64,000 bases of DNA from Dichetophora obliterata (lineage: Eukaryota > Arthropoda > Insecta > Diptera > Sciomyzidae): the NCBI GenBank assembly GCA_963920525.1, contig OY986439.1:16664819-16728818 (forward strand). The letters are read 5' to 3'. A program made the translations under genes and the position numbers. Positions 44,271-55,404 of the stretch are shown piece by piece (positions within the stretch are counted from its first letter, which is position 1; each line of letters opens with the position of its first letter). The notes under the pieces were generated by a model that did no database searches, was not told the DNA's origin, and saw nothing but the letters and a program-made list of their open reading frames with translations.

Positions 44271-45187
44271 AGGGTCCGCCAACTAACGTTTCTTTTTTTA
44301 ACTAGTGTTTATTTCGAGGATAGTAGCACTTAGCTCATGTCTGATTTGACACATAATTTGTTTTATCCTTCCGCTGAACGAAATGGTTGTGTATACGCTT
44401 GAACAACTCTGGGAAATATTGCGACATTACTTTGAAAATCAAGATGCCGATTTTGCCAAAAAATCATCTTTTCAGATGAAGCTAATTTTGATCTTGACGG
44501 GTTTGTAAACAAGCAAAATTGTCGCATTTGGGGCACAGAAAACCCGCACGCATACATTGAAAAGCCGCTGCACCCAAAACGAGGCACTGTTTGGTGCGGA
44601 TTTTGGTCCAGAGGCATAATTGGGCCATTTTTCTTCGAAAATGAGCAAGGAGTGGCCGTTACAGTTAATGGCGATCGTTATCGGGCCATGTTGAATGCAT
44701 TTTTGTTCACAAAAAATTGAAGACGAGGATATTGGCAATATTTGGTTTCAACAGGACGGCGCTACGTGCCACACAGCCGAAGCTACACTCGATGTTTTGC
44801 GCCCTGTTTTTGAAAATCGCATTATCAGCCGCAGAGCTGATGTCGTTTGGCGACCTCGGAGCTGCGATTTGACACCGTTGGACTATTATTTGTGGGGTGC
44901 CCTTAAATATAAGTGTTACGCCGACAAACCAGAGACAATTGACGCTTTAAAGAACAATATTCGTGAAGTCATTGATGAAATACAGCTGCACACAATCGAT
45001 AATGTGCTTAAAAATTGGACCGATAGTGTAGGCTACTGCATGGCCAGCCGAGGCAGCCATTTGAATAAAATTATTTTTCATTAATAACCGGAAGGATTGT
45101 AATTTCAAATAAAAAAAGAAATTTGAGAAAATAATCAGTGGTTTGTTTTTTTATAGAATTTAAAAAAAAGTTATTTGGCGGACCCTT
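44271..45187 (+). mobile_element. DD41D mariner (rosa-like) remnant with internal deletion
   Basis: Ends are GGGTCCGCCAACTAAC at the left and the inverse of GGGTCCGCCAAATAAC at the right, with TA on both sides in keeping with mariner-type insertion (the left tip is slightly eroded). It encodes a DD41D transposase that has lost its DNA-binding region and suffered frameshifts. Related to 49404-49695. The rosa family of this type was first described from the fruit fly Ceratitis rosa. Confidence 0.85.
44383..45084 (+). pseudogene. DD41D mariner transposase, deleted and frameshifted
   Basis: The start MVVYTLEQLWEILRHYFENQ is at 44383. It then jumps directly to DADFAKK, with loss of roughly 110 residues holding the DNA-binding domain. 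A shift near 44465 puts FSDEANFDLDG (first catalytic D) out of frame, and NKQNCRIWGTENPHAYIEK follows. Another shift near 44715 precedes the open part from 44695: FQQDGATCHTA (second D) and LTPLDYYLWG (third D), separated by 41 residues, ending SRGSHLNKIIFH. All three catalytic residues are present at the DNA level, but the protein is not producible. Confidence 0.85.
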
Positions 45188-45381
45188 TAGTAGTTGGGTG
45201 ATTGGAAAATGATGTAAATTTTGTTTTTGTATCGAGCCATTACCCAATTATCCATCTCTAATTCTACTCAAGATGCAAGTGATTTATCTGTATTTGTTAA
45301 TTTAGTTTAAGTTTATTGTTTATAAATTATAACCATTTTTTTCACACAAGCAAACAATAAAATTAAGATTATTAAAATATA

Positions 45382-46810
45382 TTAATCAGTATAATACAGA
45401 TTAAGTACATACATAAATTCAGTTTTGGAGTAAGAAAAATCAATATTTATTTCTGAATTCAGTAAATTAAACTCACTTAAACATCTATTCAAAGGTTCAA
45501 ACAACAAATAGTTCGATCTACAAAGGTTCATTTTAAAATAGTTAAATTTCATTAAATTTCTATGAGGAACATTGAAATTAATGATGCCTAGTAAATAGGA
45601 ACACTCAGTTTTACCACAAACTAGGTCATATAAAAAAGCAAGTGATTGTATATTTCGTTTCGTTTCCAATGACTTCAAATGCAATAATTAACAACGAGCT
45701 TTATATGATGGCAGTGGTTCAACAAAATTAAATGATCTTAAAGCAAATTTTAAAAATTTTTTTGGAATACGCTTAATTCTCATATGAACCAAATAATATG
45801 GGTTCCATATAAAGGATGCATATTCAAGACGAGACCTTGCAAAAGCCATGAAAAGATTTTTTAACGTGTAGGGTTCCGAAAAGTTTGAACAGTTCCTAAC
45901 AATGCATATACTGAATATGATCGCGAAAGTGTGCACGTTAAATGAAAAGTTTGAGTCCAAGATTACCCCTACATTTTACCGAACATTTTAGAACAAACAT
46001 TTTTTTTAAGATTTATCAAAAATTACTCAAGATATGCACTCATTTTCATGTTGATAACTCTTGAAACATTAAGATTTTCATTTTTGTTTCTGCGGAAAAG
46101 TTCTTTCTATAATTCTGGCCAACAACTTTTTTAAATAAAGTAATATGAAAAATCGTTTCCAGTGGGTCTTATTGAGTGTTTCTTACAAAAAGTCAAACGA
46201 AAAAAATGCGAACAGCATTGCGTATGAGTAACATTATTTGCTTTGAAGCGTTGAAAGCGTGTAAGACATATGTCGCTTATTAAATGTTTAAAGACAATTT
46301 CAAATGAGATTTGGTTATATATTTAATCAACAAAGTTGTTGGCCAGAGTGATAGAAAGAAGTTTGCTGAATAAACCAAAATGAAAATCCTAATGGTTACA
46401 GAGTTCTCAACATGCAAATGAGTGCATATCTGGACTAATAAAAAAAAATTTTTGCACTAAAGTCTTCGGTAAAGTGGCAAAACGGATGTTACTACCAGAT
46501 TCCTCATATTTAAATTAAGTGAAAAACATTGAAACTATTCAATACAGATTTTCGTGCCTCAGAGTGTTATAAGCACGATTCAATTCTAACTAAACTAGAT
46601 AGACTTCAAAGCTATTACAAATGGTCTTAAAAACTTTAAAATCATCGGCGTAGAGTAAAAAATTTGAGAAAAAAACAAGAGCTAATGTCATTTATAAACA
46701 AAATGAAAAATTAAGGACCCAGTATGCTTTCTTGTGGCGCGCATGTAGTTTCTTTAAATTTAAAGGATCTAGCATTTTCCAGCTCAACAAAGCACTTGTG
46801 TAATACCACT
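45382..46810 (-). pseudogene. LINE H reverse transcriptase remnants
   Basis: Minus-strand order: CAPQESILGP (a degenerate GVPQGSILGP), ILFINDISS, LLYADDFKVFK near 46640. After the MITE come LDSNFSFNVHTF, RSRLEYASFIWNPYY, a stop at 45685-45687, then LKSLETKRNIQSLAF, INFNVPHRNL and the end YVLNLYYTD. Several stops and shifts are present. Inactive. Confidence 0.75.
46025..46436. mobile_element. MITE with about 110-bp inverted repeats inside LINE H
   Basis: The left arm begins AGATATGCACTCATTTTCAT and runs past TCTGGCCAACAACTTT to about 46140. The right arm (46329-46436) is its inverse with about 80-85% matching by eye. The interior of about 190 bp is non-coding. Confidence 0.75.
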
Positions 46811-46830
46811 CAAATTGATTTTCGGGAATA

Positions 46831-48071
46831 AAGTTATTTGGGTGAACTCAAGGTATTGCAGACCTCTGAAAATTGAATATATTAAAGAGTCTCCCGAAGT
46901 TTCCAAGAAAGGAAAAGCAAGAGTAGATGATGAAATTAAAAATTTAAAACATTCTGTTGCATTTGTTGAGAATCAATGATGATTACTGAAATCCATTTAG
47001 GAAATATTAAAATTTGTATTGAATAATGTTCACTTTTTATTATATTGTAAATAATTTTTGTTTTTTTGTTCTCCTAATTTGTTCTACATCAAACACTGTG
47101 CATTGAGGTAAAAAACGTTCCAACTTTAGAGGAAAATTTAATCACATCGAATCGCATCAAAATAATCAAGAAACTATGTAATATTTTCAATGTATTTATT
47201 TTTGTTTGCAAATTTTGAGAATTCACATAAAATAACCATAGAATCTCGCTGCAATCTTAAGTCCGCACATATGCCCGAGTCCATTGGTTGGTGGGTGCGT
47301 GTGCGTGTGCGTGTGTGTGTGTGTACAAGAATACTCATTCGACTGAATTTAATTTTAAATGCATGCTGCTCAAAACGATTTTAATTTCTGTTATCTTTTG
47401 GCTTATGTATTTTAAATTAAATTAATTTTGTATCAAAAGATATCAATTTTCGTTTATTTTTTCCAATCAAAGATGAATGTTTTAAATTTCAAGGATGAGA
47501 AAATATAATAGAAATAATAATGCCTGTTATAAAATCAACATGATGATAAGATGATCAGATACGATGAAACTTAACGTGTAATTGAATTCTTAAATTAACA
47601 CCTTTATTATTTAAGTTTAAGTAAAAAAGTAAGGTGTAAGAATTCAAATAATATTTAATTTAAAAATAAAAAGTAAAAATAAAATACCTTGATGCGGTTT
47701 TTACAAACCTTGTTTCGTTAAATAATCTAATTGACCATTTAAAAGGCGGGCCCATTTTACACACTTTATTCTTTTTTGTCTACTTAACCAAGCATTAACT
47801 GACAACCGGTTGAACTCTGGCTTACATACAAGTATCGTGCATGTTTGCTATATAGTTATTATATCTATGACTGCATTGAATCATAAGCATATCATATCTA
47901 TTCAAGTATGCAGTAAAAACAAAAGCATCATGATTCAATGTGAGAGAAAGCAAGTGGTGCACTAAGCTGCATTAATTCACTGAGCGAAAAGCTTTATCAT
48001 GTTTTATATAAAAAATTCCATATTTTATATTAAGACTTATTTGCTGATGTACAATGTACTCCTAATTAAAA
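46831..48071. other. AT-rich non-coding stretch with a GT microsatellite
   Basis: No gene seen. The GT-rich run lies at about 47296-47322. Confidence 0.5.
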
Positions 48072-48214
48072 CAAGCATCAGTGTGTTTTATTTTGAATTG
48101 GTCCGAAATTTATTAACCAAAACTGTGCAACTATACATTTTTTTAAAATACCAAAAGAGTTGCGTAGTTCTCGTATTTAAACTTAGCTCTAATTCAAAAT
48201 AAAACACACTAATG
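48072..48214. mobile_element. Very small foldback element (about 140 bp)
   Basis: GTGTGTTTTATTTTGAATT near 48079 is matched in inverse by AATTCAAAATAAAACACAC near 48189, with weaker pairing of 'tgtgcaact' and 'agttgcgta' inside. Non-coding. Confidence 0.55.
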
Positions 48215-48299
48215 CATTGCATAAATGCATTCAGGAAGTCAGCCTAAATGTTTTGTATTCCATTTTCCGCATTTGAAGTTTCATGAATTATATGTTCGG

Positions 48300-48590
48300 A
48301 AGCGGGTACCCTCACAAAATTGCCATGTTCTGAACTCACCCTTTTCAAAATAACACTTTTTTTAAAATATCCCTCAAAAAATTCCCCTTTCTGAAATTGT
48401 CCCTTTGTAATTTGTATTTCAAGGGTCAATTTCCATTTTTTTGTGAATTTTTTGAAAGGTAATAATGTGAAGGGAAATGTTTGTAAGGGGAAATTATGTG
48501 AAGGGGGAGTTTTGTGAGAGAAATTTTTAAACAAGGGAAATTTTGTTAAGGCCAATTTTATCAAAGCATTTTTGTATACGGTCAATTTTG
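48300..48590. repeat. Degenerate short-period tract that switches strand
   Basis: The left half is built on pyrimidine-start words such as cccttt-c-aaaatt (48308-48440). The right half is built on their inverse, such as aagggaaattttgt (48445-48560), with spacing of roughly 17-20 bp. The centre near 48440 acts as a symmetry point. Non-coding. Confidence 0.45.
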
Positions 48591-48730
48591 ATCCCAACCC
48601 GTTCCACTCATTCCTTATATAAATATTTATTAGTATCGCCTGTAGTCGAAATTCGGCGATATCAAAACCGTTTCATCTATGTTTTTTTTTTTACTTGTAT
48701 TGAAAAATGTTATGGGCCATTTTGTTCACA

Positions 48731-49400
48731 AAAGGCATATATATGATTTAATTCGGGGATAACTATCTCTAGGTTAATTTTATACCAAGCGTATAAATCG
48801 GGAGATAAAAAAAGTGGTTTTGTTCACATTTTATCCCGGTCTTATGCTTAGAGCATAAATTCGTTCTCAGCTTATACCGATTTCCATTGGAATGTTAGAG
48901 TGTTGCTCATTAATTAAAAAATGTGTTTGGATTTTTGGTTTATTTTTGCGAATTTGGGGGCTGAAGTGAACACTAGGTAAAAATGGATCGCTGATTTTGA
49001 ATCTGATGTCAGAATTTAAAAATTCTAAAATTTTTCTACACATAGGGTTGCCAACTAAACATTTTTTTAAGAATTTTAAACATGAAAAAACAATATTTGG
49101 GTTTACTTCTTTTGAACCTGGTATCAGAATTTAAAAATTAAAGATGAAGGATAGAGTTGCCACCTAATTTCTTGTTTATTTATGCGAATTCGACGCTGGT
49201 AGAAACACTAGGTAAAATTGGGTCGCTGATTCCGAATCCATTGTCAGAATTTCAAAATTATAAAACTTTGAAATAATAGGGCTGCCACCAAATAATATGT
49301 ATTTTTAAAAGTTTTTAACATCGTTTAACAATTCTAACATGGGGAACCTTAAAAGTATTTTTCAAATCAAAGTCACAACCAATAAAAATAAAACAGAAAC
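48731..49400 (+). repeat. Dispersed repeat copy 2 (first copy near 22164)
   Basis: Matches copy 1 from atgatttaattcgggg onward and extends about 130 bp beyond it with another sub-repeat (gggctgccacc). It ends immediately before the second DD41D remnant, so the latter inserted at or next to its end. Confidence 0.75.
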
Positions 49401-49403
49401 AAG

Positions 49404-49695
49404 TAAAGGGTCCGCCATATAACTTTTTTTTTAACTAGTGCTTATTTCGTGAATGGTAACACTTAGCTCATGTCTGATTTGACAGCTAATTAGTTTTATC
49501 CTTCCGCTGAACGAATATGGTTGTGTATACGCTTGAACAACGCTGGGAAATATTGCGACATTACTTTGAAAATCATGGTAATGTTGCAGAATGTGTGCGA
49601 AAATCGCGTATGGATTTTGGAAGAAGAGAAGCACCGTCAGCTCTGTATGTCGAAAAATATCGAAGAAATTATCGAATAAAAAATACCCATTTTTT
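49404..49695 (+). mobile_element. DD41D mariner (rosa-like) 5' fragment
   Basis: Begins AAGGGTCCGCCATATAAC, preceded by TA, and matches the left 170 bp of the element at 44271 closely. From 49517 the start of the transposase is readable: MVVYTLEQRWEILRHYFENH, then NVAECVRKSRMDFGRREAPSA, with the helix-turn-helix part that the other copy lacks. Coding similarity ends near 49665 and no right end is present. Confidence 0.8.
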
Positions 49696-50095
49696 CCTAA
49701 AGTAAAAAATTTCCTTTTTTTTGCCAATAATTACGGCAAAACATTTCTTAAAAAAGATAAATTTCCCTTAATTTGGCAAAACTGGCTCTGTTGAGGTATC
49801 TGTGCCACTCTCGCACGCTACTCTCTCTTCTGTATGCTACAGAACCAATGTTCAAAAGAGCTGTGTTGCTATTGCTTCTCATTGTCCCATTGGGGAAAAA
49901 GGTTTTTACATTCGCTTAGTCTTATCAATCTTTATGACAACTTTTTCGAAGAAAAACTATATTCTGCACATCTTCTCGAAAATACCTTTCCATCGCTATA
50001 AGATTATTGTGAATATGTTGACGTTAAAACAGGCAAATTGGTAACACAATTTTTTTTGTTTGCGTAAAATATATAAATTTTGATTTTCCATATAC
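49696..50095. other. No gene seen
   Basis: T-rich sequence with a GC-richer patch (49790-49890) that lacks a convincing frame. It leads into the hexanucleotide array. Confidence 0.45.
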
Positions 50096-51787
50096 TATAT
50101 TCATATTCAAATTCATATTTAAATTCAAATTAAAATTAAAATTCATATTCATATTCATATTCATATTCATATTCTTATTCATATTCCTATTCATATTCAT
50201 ATTCATATTCATATTCATATTCATATTCATATTCATATTCATATTCATGTTCATATTCATATTCATATTCATTTTCAAATTCATATTCATATTCATATTC
50301 ATATTCATATTCATTTTCATATTCATATTCATATTCATATTCATTTTCATATTCATATTCATATTCATATTAATTTTCATATTCATATTCATATTCATAT
50401 TCATATTCATATTCATATTCATATTCATATTCATATTCATACTCATACTCATACTCATACTCATACTCATTCTTATACTCATACTCATACTCATACTCAT
50501 AGTCATAGTCATACTCATACTCATACTCATATTCATATTCATATTCATATTCATATTCATATTCATATTCATATTCATATTCATATTCATATTCATATTC
50601 ATATTCATATTCATATTCATATTCATATTCATATTCATATTCATATTCATATTCATATTCATATTCATTTTCATATTCATATTCATATTCATATTCATAT
50701 TCATATTCATATTCATATTCATATTCATATTCATATTCATAATTCATAATTCATGATCCTAATCCTAATCCTAATCCTAATCATACTCATATTTATAATT
50801 CGTATTCATATTCATATTCATATTAATATTCATATTCATATTCATGTTCATATTCATAATCATATTCATATTCATATTCAAATTCGTATTCATATTCATG
50901 TTCATATTCATATTCATATTCATATTCATATTCATATTCATATTCATATTCATATTCATATTCATATTCATATTCATATTCATGTTCATGTTCATTTTCA
51001 TATTCATATTCATATACATATACATATACATATTCATATTCATATTCTTATTCATATTCCTATTCATATTCATATTCATATTCATATTCATGTTCATATT
51101 CATATTCATATTCATATTCATATTCATATTCATATTCATATTCATATTCATATTCATATTCATATTCATATTCATATTCATATTCATATTCATATTCATA
51201 TTCATATTCGTATTCATATTCAAATTCATATTCATATTCATAATTCATATTCATATTCTTGTTCATGTTCATATTCATATTCATAATTCATATTCATATT
51301 CATATTCATGTTCATGTTCATATTCATATTCATATTCATATTCATATTCATATTCATATACATATTCATATTCATATTCATATTCATATTCTTATTCTTA
51401 TTCATATTCATATTCATATTCATATTCATATTCATATTCATATTCATATTCATATTCATATTCATGTTCATATTCATATTCATCTTCATATTCATATTCA
51501 TATTCATATTCATATTCTTAATTCATAATTCATAATTCATAATTCATAATTCATAATTCATAATTCATAATTCATGATCCTAATCCTAATCCTAATCATA
51601 TTCATATTTAAAATTCGTATTCATATTCATATAAATATTATAAATATTCATATCCATATACAATATATACTATACTCATTCATATTCATATATATATTCA
51701 TATTAATATTCATACTCATATTCGTAATTCACAATTCTTAATCCTAATCATATTCATATTCATGATTCGTATTCATATTCATATTCT
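50096..51787. repeat. Hexanucleotide (ATTCAT) array with higher-order structure
   Basis: About 1.7 kb of nearly uninterrupted ATTCAT-type hexamers with blocks of variants: CATACT near 50440-50530, a heptamer AATTCAT block near 51512-51570, and CCTAAT runs near 50758-50782 and 51578-51597. The succession AATTCAT, then GATCCTAATCCTAAT, then a CATATTTA..ATTCGTATTCAT segment occurs near 50735-50815 and 51510-51625, with a shorter version near 51720-51785. Long open frames across it on both strands are artefacts of the stop-free hexamer. Confidence 0.95.
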
Positions 51788-52989
51788 CCTAGAATATTTG
51801 TACAGTGTTGCCACACTTCTATGCCAGCATGATTGTGCGTTTGGATGTTTTTTCATTTGTGGCCTCTTGTTATTAAGCCGTTTATCATTGTTTACGCAGT
51901 CTAAACATTAAATGTGGATCACTGGCCTGCTGCTGCTGCTGCTTTGCTCCTGACTACTACTGCTGTTCGATTGTGGCTCTGACCTTCTTCGTTATGACTG
52001 AATATATTGAGTATTTTCCAAAAATTTAATTATTTCATTTTGAAATTGTGGTAATTATGATGCGTTTGATGAGCTTTGCTGCCGCTGTTATCGTAGGAAG
52101 TGCAGGCGGCATGCGTCGTCCATCCATCGTTTATGCATGTGTGCGTGCGTGGGGTTGCATTGTTATGTATGCTTTTGTTATGAACTTAACTGCAATTCTT
52201 GTGGTTTTGCATAGCGCGTAGTTGCTGTTTCAAAAACTGTTGTGATTGAGCTAAAAAGTACCTATTTAAATTAATTTAAAACTGGCCAAAAGTGCGTGCC
52301 TTGGCATTAGTATGGCGTATTATGTATGTTGTTGTTTTTGGCAAAAATTGTAAATATTATTTTTGGTTGTTCAAGCTGTGTACACGTTTATAAAATTTAA
52401 CATATTTTGAAATATTGAAGTAATTGTTTTATTGAGTACAGATGAAAATTTTTTCAACACTCATGAAAGATATTTTTTAACACAAAAATTTGCAGATTAT
52501 ATAAAATTTTATTGCAAATTTAATTCTATATTGCTAAATATTATGCAAATTTTGTTTATTTCAGTAAAGTGTAAAAGTTTTTCGATTCAAAAATTATCTA
52601 ACTTCTAACCGTTTGATTTTGCAGTTAGTAGCTAGGAAAAATGTTTTAGTATGTTTTTTTAATTTATTTTAAGAATTTATAATTTAATATTTAGGTTTGT
52701 TTTTTTTAACACAACTGCATGGTTTTGACTGGTTAATAGTATAAGAACTTTTTTCTTTTGGTCGTCATATAAACACATTGAAGTTTTTTTAAGAACATCA
52801 ACAGTTTATGATTTTAATGCATATGTTTATTCTAACAAATAATTGATTTACGCTAAAGTTGCTATTAAAATCGTTGATTTTTCGGATCAATAAATTTTGA
52901 ATTAAAGAAAATCAAATTTGAAATTTTACGTGTCATTTCAATTCTAAATAAATTGCATAGAAATGTTTCTCATACTAATATGGTACACT
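51788..52989. other. Non-coding stretch
   Basis: Includes a CTG/CTA-rich patch near 51925-51975 and a less AT-biased part up to about 52350. No gene seen. Confidence 0.45.
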
Positions 52990-55121
52990 CTATTATTATC
53001 TATATTTGCAATGTTATAATCCGTAATGATACAGGTTGATTGAGGCGGCAGACGGTGCACGTGCATAAAAAACATGTCGCACATACATCGGTTCACTTAC
53101 TTAGTAGTGGGCCCTTGTGCACCGCGACCAATAGGATCTATTGTGCATGCCCTAGATTAACTCCCAGATTTAGGCTTTTAATACATTTTAGCACTGTCTC
53201 TGGCTTGGTGTTTCAAATTGTTGATGGAGGTACTACTTCGTCTCTAAAATGGAGGCGTCTTAGACTGTAGATTGCCGGACATTCACATAGAATGTGCTCA
53301 GGGGTTTCTTCTTCCTCCTCGCATAATCTGCAGACGTCTGATTCAGAAAGACCTATTAAGATGGTATCCGAGTGAACAGTGATCTATAAAGTAGCTAGTT
53401 AGAATTCTAAGGTCTAATTTGGTAAGCTTGAGTAATCTTTGGATTTTGCTTTACTGAGAGTAAAAATTTCTTAGCTTGCCTCTGTCCATTAGTATAGTTT
53501 CAGTGGAACTTAAATTTCCCATATTGTAATTTTTTCTAGAATGTAGCTAGGCTACAGAATCGTTAGGGTCCTGTGAGAGTTTGAGACGCTCCTCGTTTGG
53601 CAAGGCAGTCCGTCCTTTCTTTGCGCTCGAATCTTTCGTGTTCTGAAAGCCACCATAATTCTATTTTATTGCTTTGTCCCAGCGTATTTCATAATTCGAC
53701 GCAGTTGGAGACTAGTCTTGATTCAAGAGCGTAGGATTGAAGGGCTTTTAAGGCCGCTTTACTATCTGAAAGTATGTGTGTCTCTTTGGATTTCCTGTAG
53801 AGACATTCTCTGACACATACTTTAATGGCATATACCTACGCCTGGAATATTGTCGGCGTGTATCCCATTGGAAGAGCTTTTTCGAAATTGGGACCATATA
53901 TCCCCGCTCCCGTTACTCCATTTTCAAGTTTTCACCTATTGGTGTACCATATCTGTGAGCCAAGATCAACTGTGAAGCTATCACTTCTCCATAGTTGCCT
54001 ATTGGGTATAACGACCCTGTAGCGTTTTGAGAAGTTTACCTTCGGCAGCATCCTGTCTGGGTTTTTAAAAAAATGGTCATTTTCGAAGGTTTTAAATATC
54101 TTCATGTGACCCGTAAAATGTCCTGCCTTGTAATCACCTATTTCCTCCATTATTAGTGCACTCAGACATCCCTCTTTTTCGATAATAATCGTTGTAATCG
54201 CCCGATTATAACACTTAGAGCTTCAGATGGGCTTCTCATTGCCCCCATGACCCATAAGGTCTATTGTGATACCGCTGCTCACTTGTCCTTCAGTCCGAGT
54301 GAAACCACAATGAGCTTTTGGTGAAGCTTATTAGACGTTCGACGCTTGTCCTTAACAGGTCGTTAAGTTCAGAAAAGAAGAACGAACCCAGATGTTTGTG
54401 CCTTTTTTAAGCGAGCACGGGACAGAAACATAGAAGGTGGGAGATAGTTTTTCCTCCTCCTCGTCCCTGTAGTTTCCTCGTTCCTGCAGAAGTTATATGC
54501 GATGACACCTAGTTTAGAGGCATGTCTTCTTATTAAGCAGAAATCTGTGGTAACGGCCACTAGCGTGGCTACCTTTAGTGTTCCCAGCGAGGAAAGGTTC
54601 TCGATCGCTATAGGTCCAAAGTCTGCCAGGTAAGCCTTCTTGATCTGCTTGCTGAGAGATTAGCCCATCTTAAGTTAGCTTTTGCTGTGGTGTACAGTTT
54701 GACAGTTGCCAACGGAATGGCAGAAATTTTGCACTGTCCGAAAGGGACAGTTCAGACCCATTAAGCGTGATTGGTGTGAGGGAAGGAATTTTGTGTTTCC
54801 ATTTGAAAAGGACAAGTTCTGTTTTGGCCGGTCTTAATCCGAGACCACAGGGCTTTGCATCACTAGAGTAGGATATTGTCATCTGACTGCAAGGTCGTCG
54901 GCGTAAGCTTCCACTACACAGCCCTTTCTCCCCAGAGACAACAGAACGTTGTTCACTACTAGATTTCAGAGGAGTGAAGATAGCATACTACCGTGTGGTT
55001 TATTTCTTGTCATTAATCTTACAGCGCTATAAGCACCAATGTCTGATAGGACTACTTGCAGTTGCGTAGCTTATCTATAAGATCCAAGATGATAGTATAA
55101 ACACCTAGCCTAAGCAACTCT
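52990..55121 (-). pseudogene. RT palm, RNase H and C-terminal part of the minus LINE
   Basis: Minus-strand order: ELLRLGVYTIILDLIDKL; NKPHGSMLSSLL followed by NLVVNNVLLSLGRKGCVVEAYADDL near 54900 (catalytic YADD); RPAKTELVLFKWKHKIPSL; and an RNase H domain with TDGSKLENGVTGAGIYG near 53890, VYAIKVC (the usual catalytic E is K here) and HILSDSKAALKALQ near 53760. A long stretch with many stops ends in a degenerate Cys-rich motif. It would have degraded the RNA strand during retrotransposition; now inactive. Confidence 0.75.
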
Positions 55122-55404
55122 ACACGGTTAAAAATGTTGGACTAAACATTAAACTTTTTTGGATTACATACAGGAAAACACCAAAAAAAGATTACTTTTT
55201 AATCCAAGGAAAATTTTAAAATATTCTAATCCAAAAAAGATTAGTTTTTAGTACGCAAAAAGTTAAAAAAGCAATCTATATATATAAAAATGGATGTATG
55301 TATGTGGGTATGTGGGTATGTGGGTATGTGGCTATATCACATATAGACTCCAAAACCGCTGAACCGATCTTTATGAAATTTTCAGGGAAACTGAAGCCAC
55401 ATCT

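Larger units (their letters stand above)
45370..46830 (-). mobile_element. LINE H fragment, minus strand, split by a MITE
   Basis: A decayed RT core (46560-46810) and a C-terminal region (45382-45970) lie on the same strand, separated by a foldback MITE (46025-46436). The RT core retains PQESILGP and LLYADDFKVFK. The family is close to E and G. Confidence 0.7.

Noticed and set aside
50755..50785. CCTAAT repeats as insect telomere (CCTAA) sequence
   Set aside because: The unit is a hexamer, only four copies long, embedded in the ATTCAT array; Diptera also lack TTAGG telomeres.
50024..51535. Very long open frames of alternating Met-Asn, Phe-Ile, Tyr-Glu or His-Ile residues on both strands
   Set aside because: They are translations of the ATTCAT hexamer array, which has no stop codon in most frames; no gene evidence.
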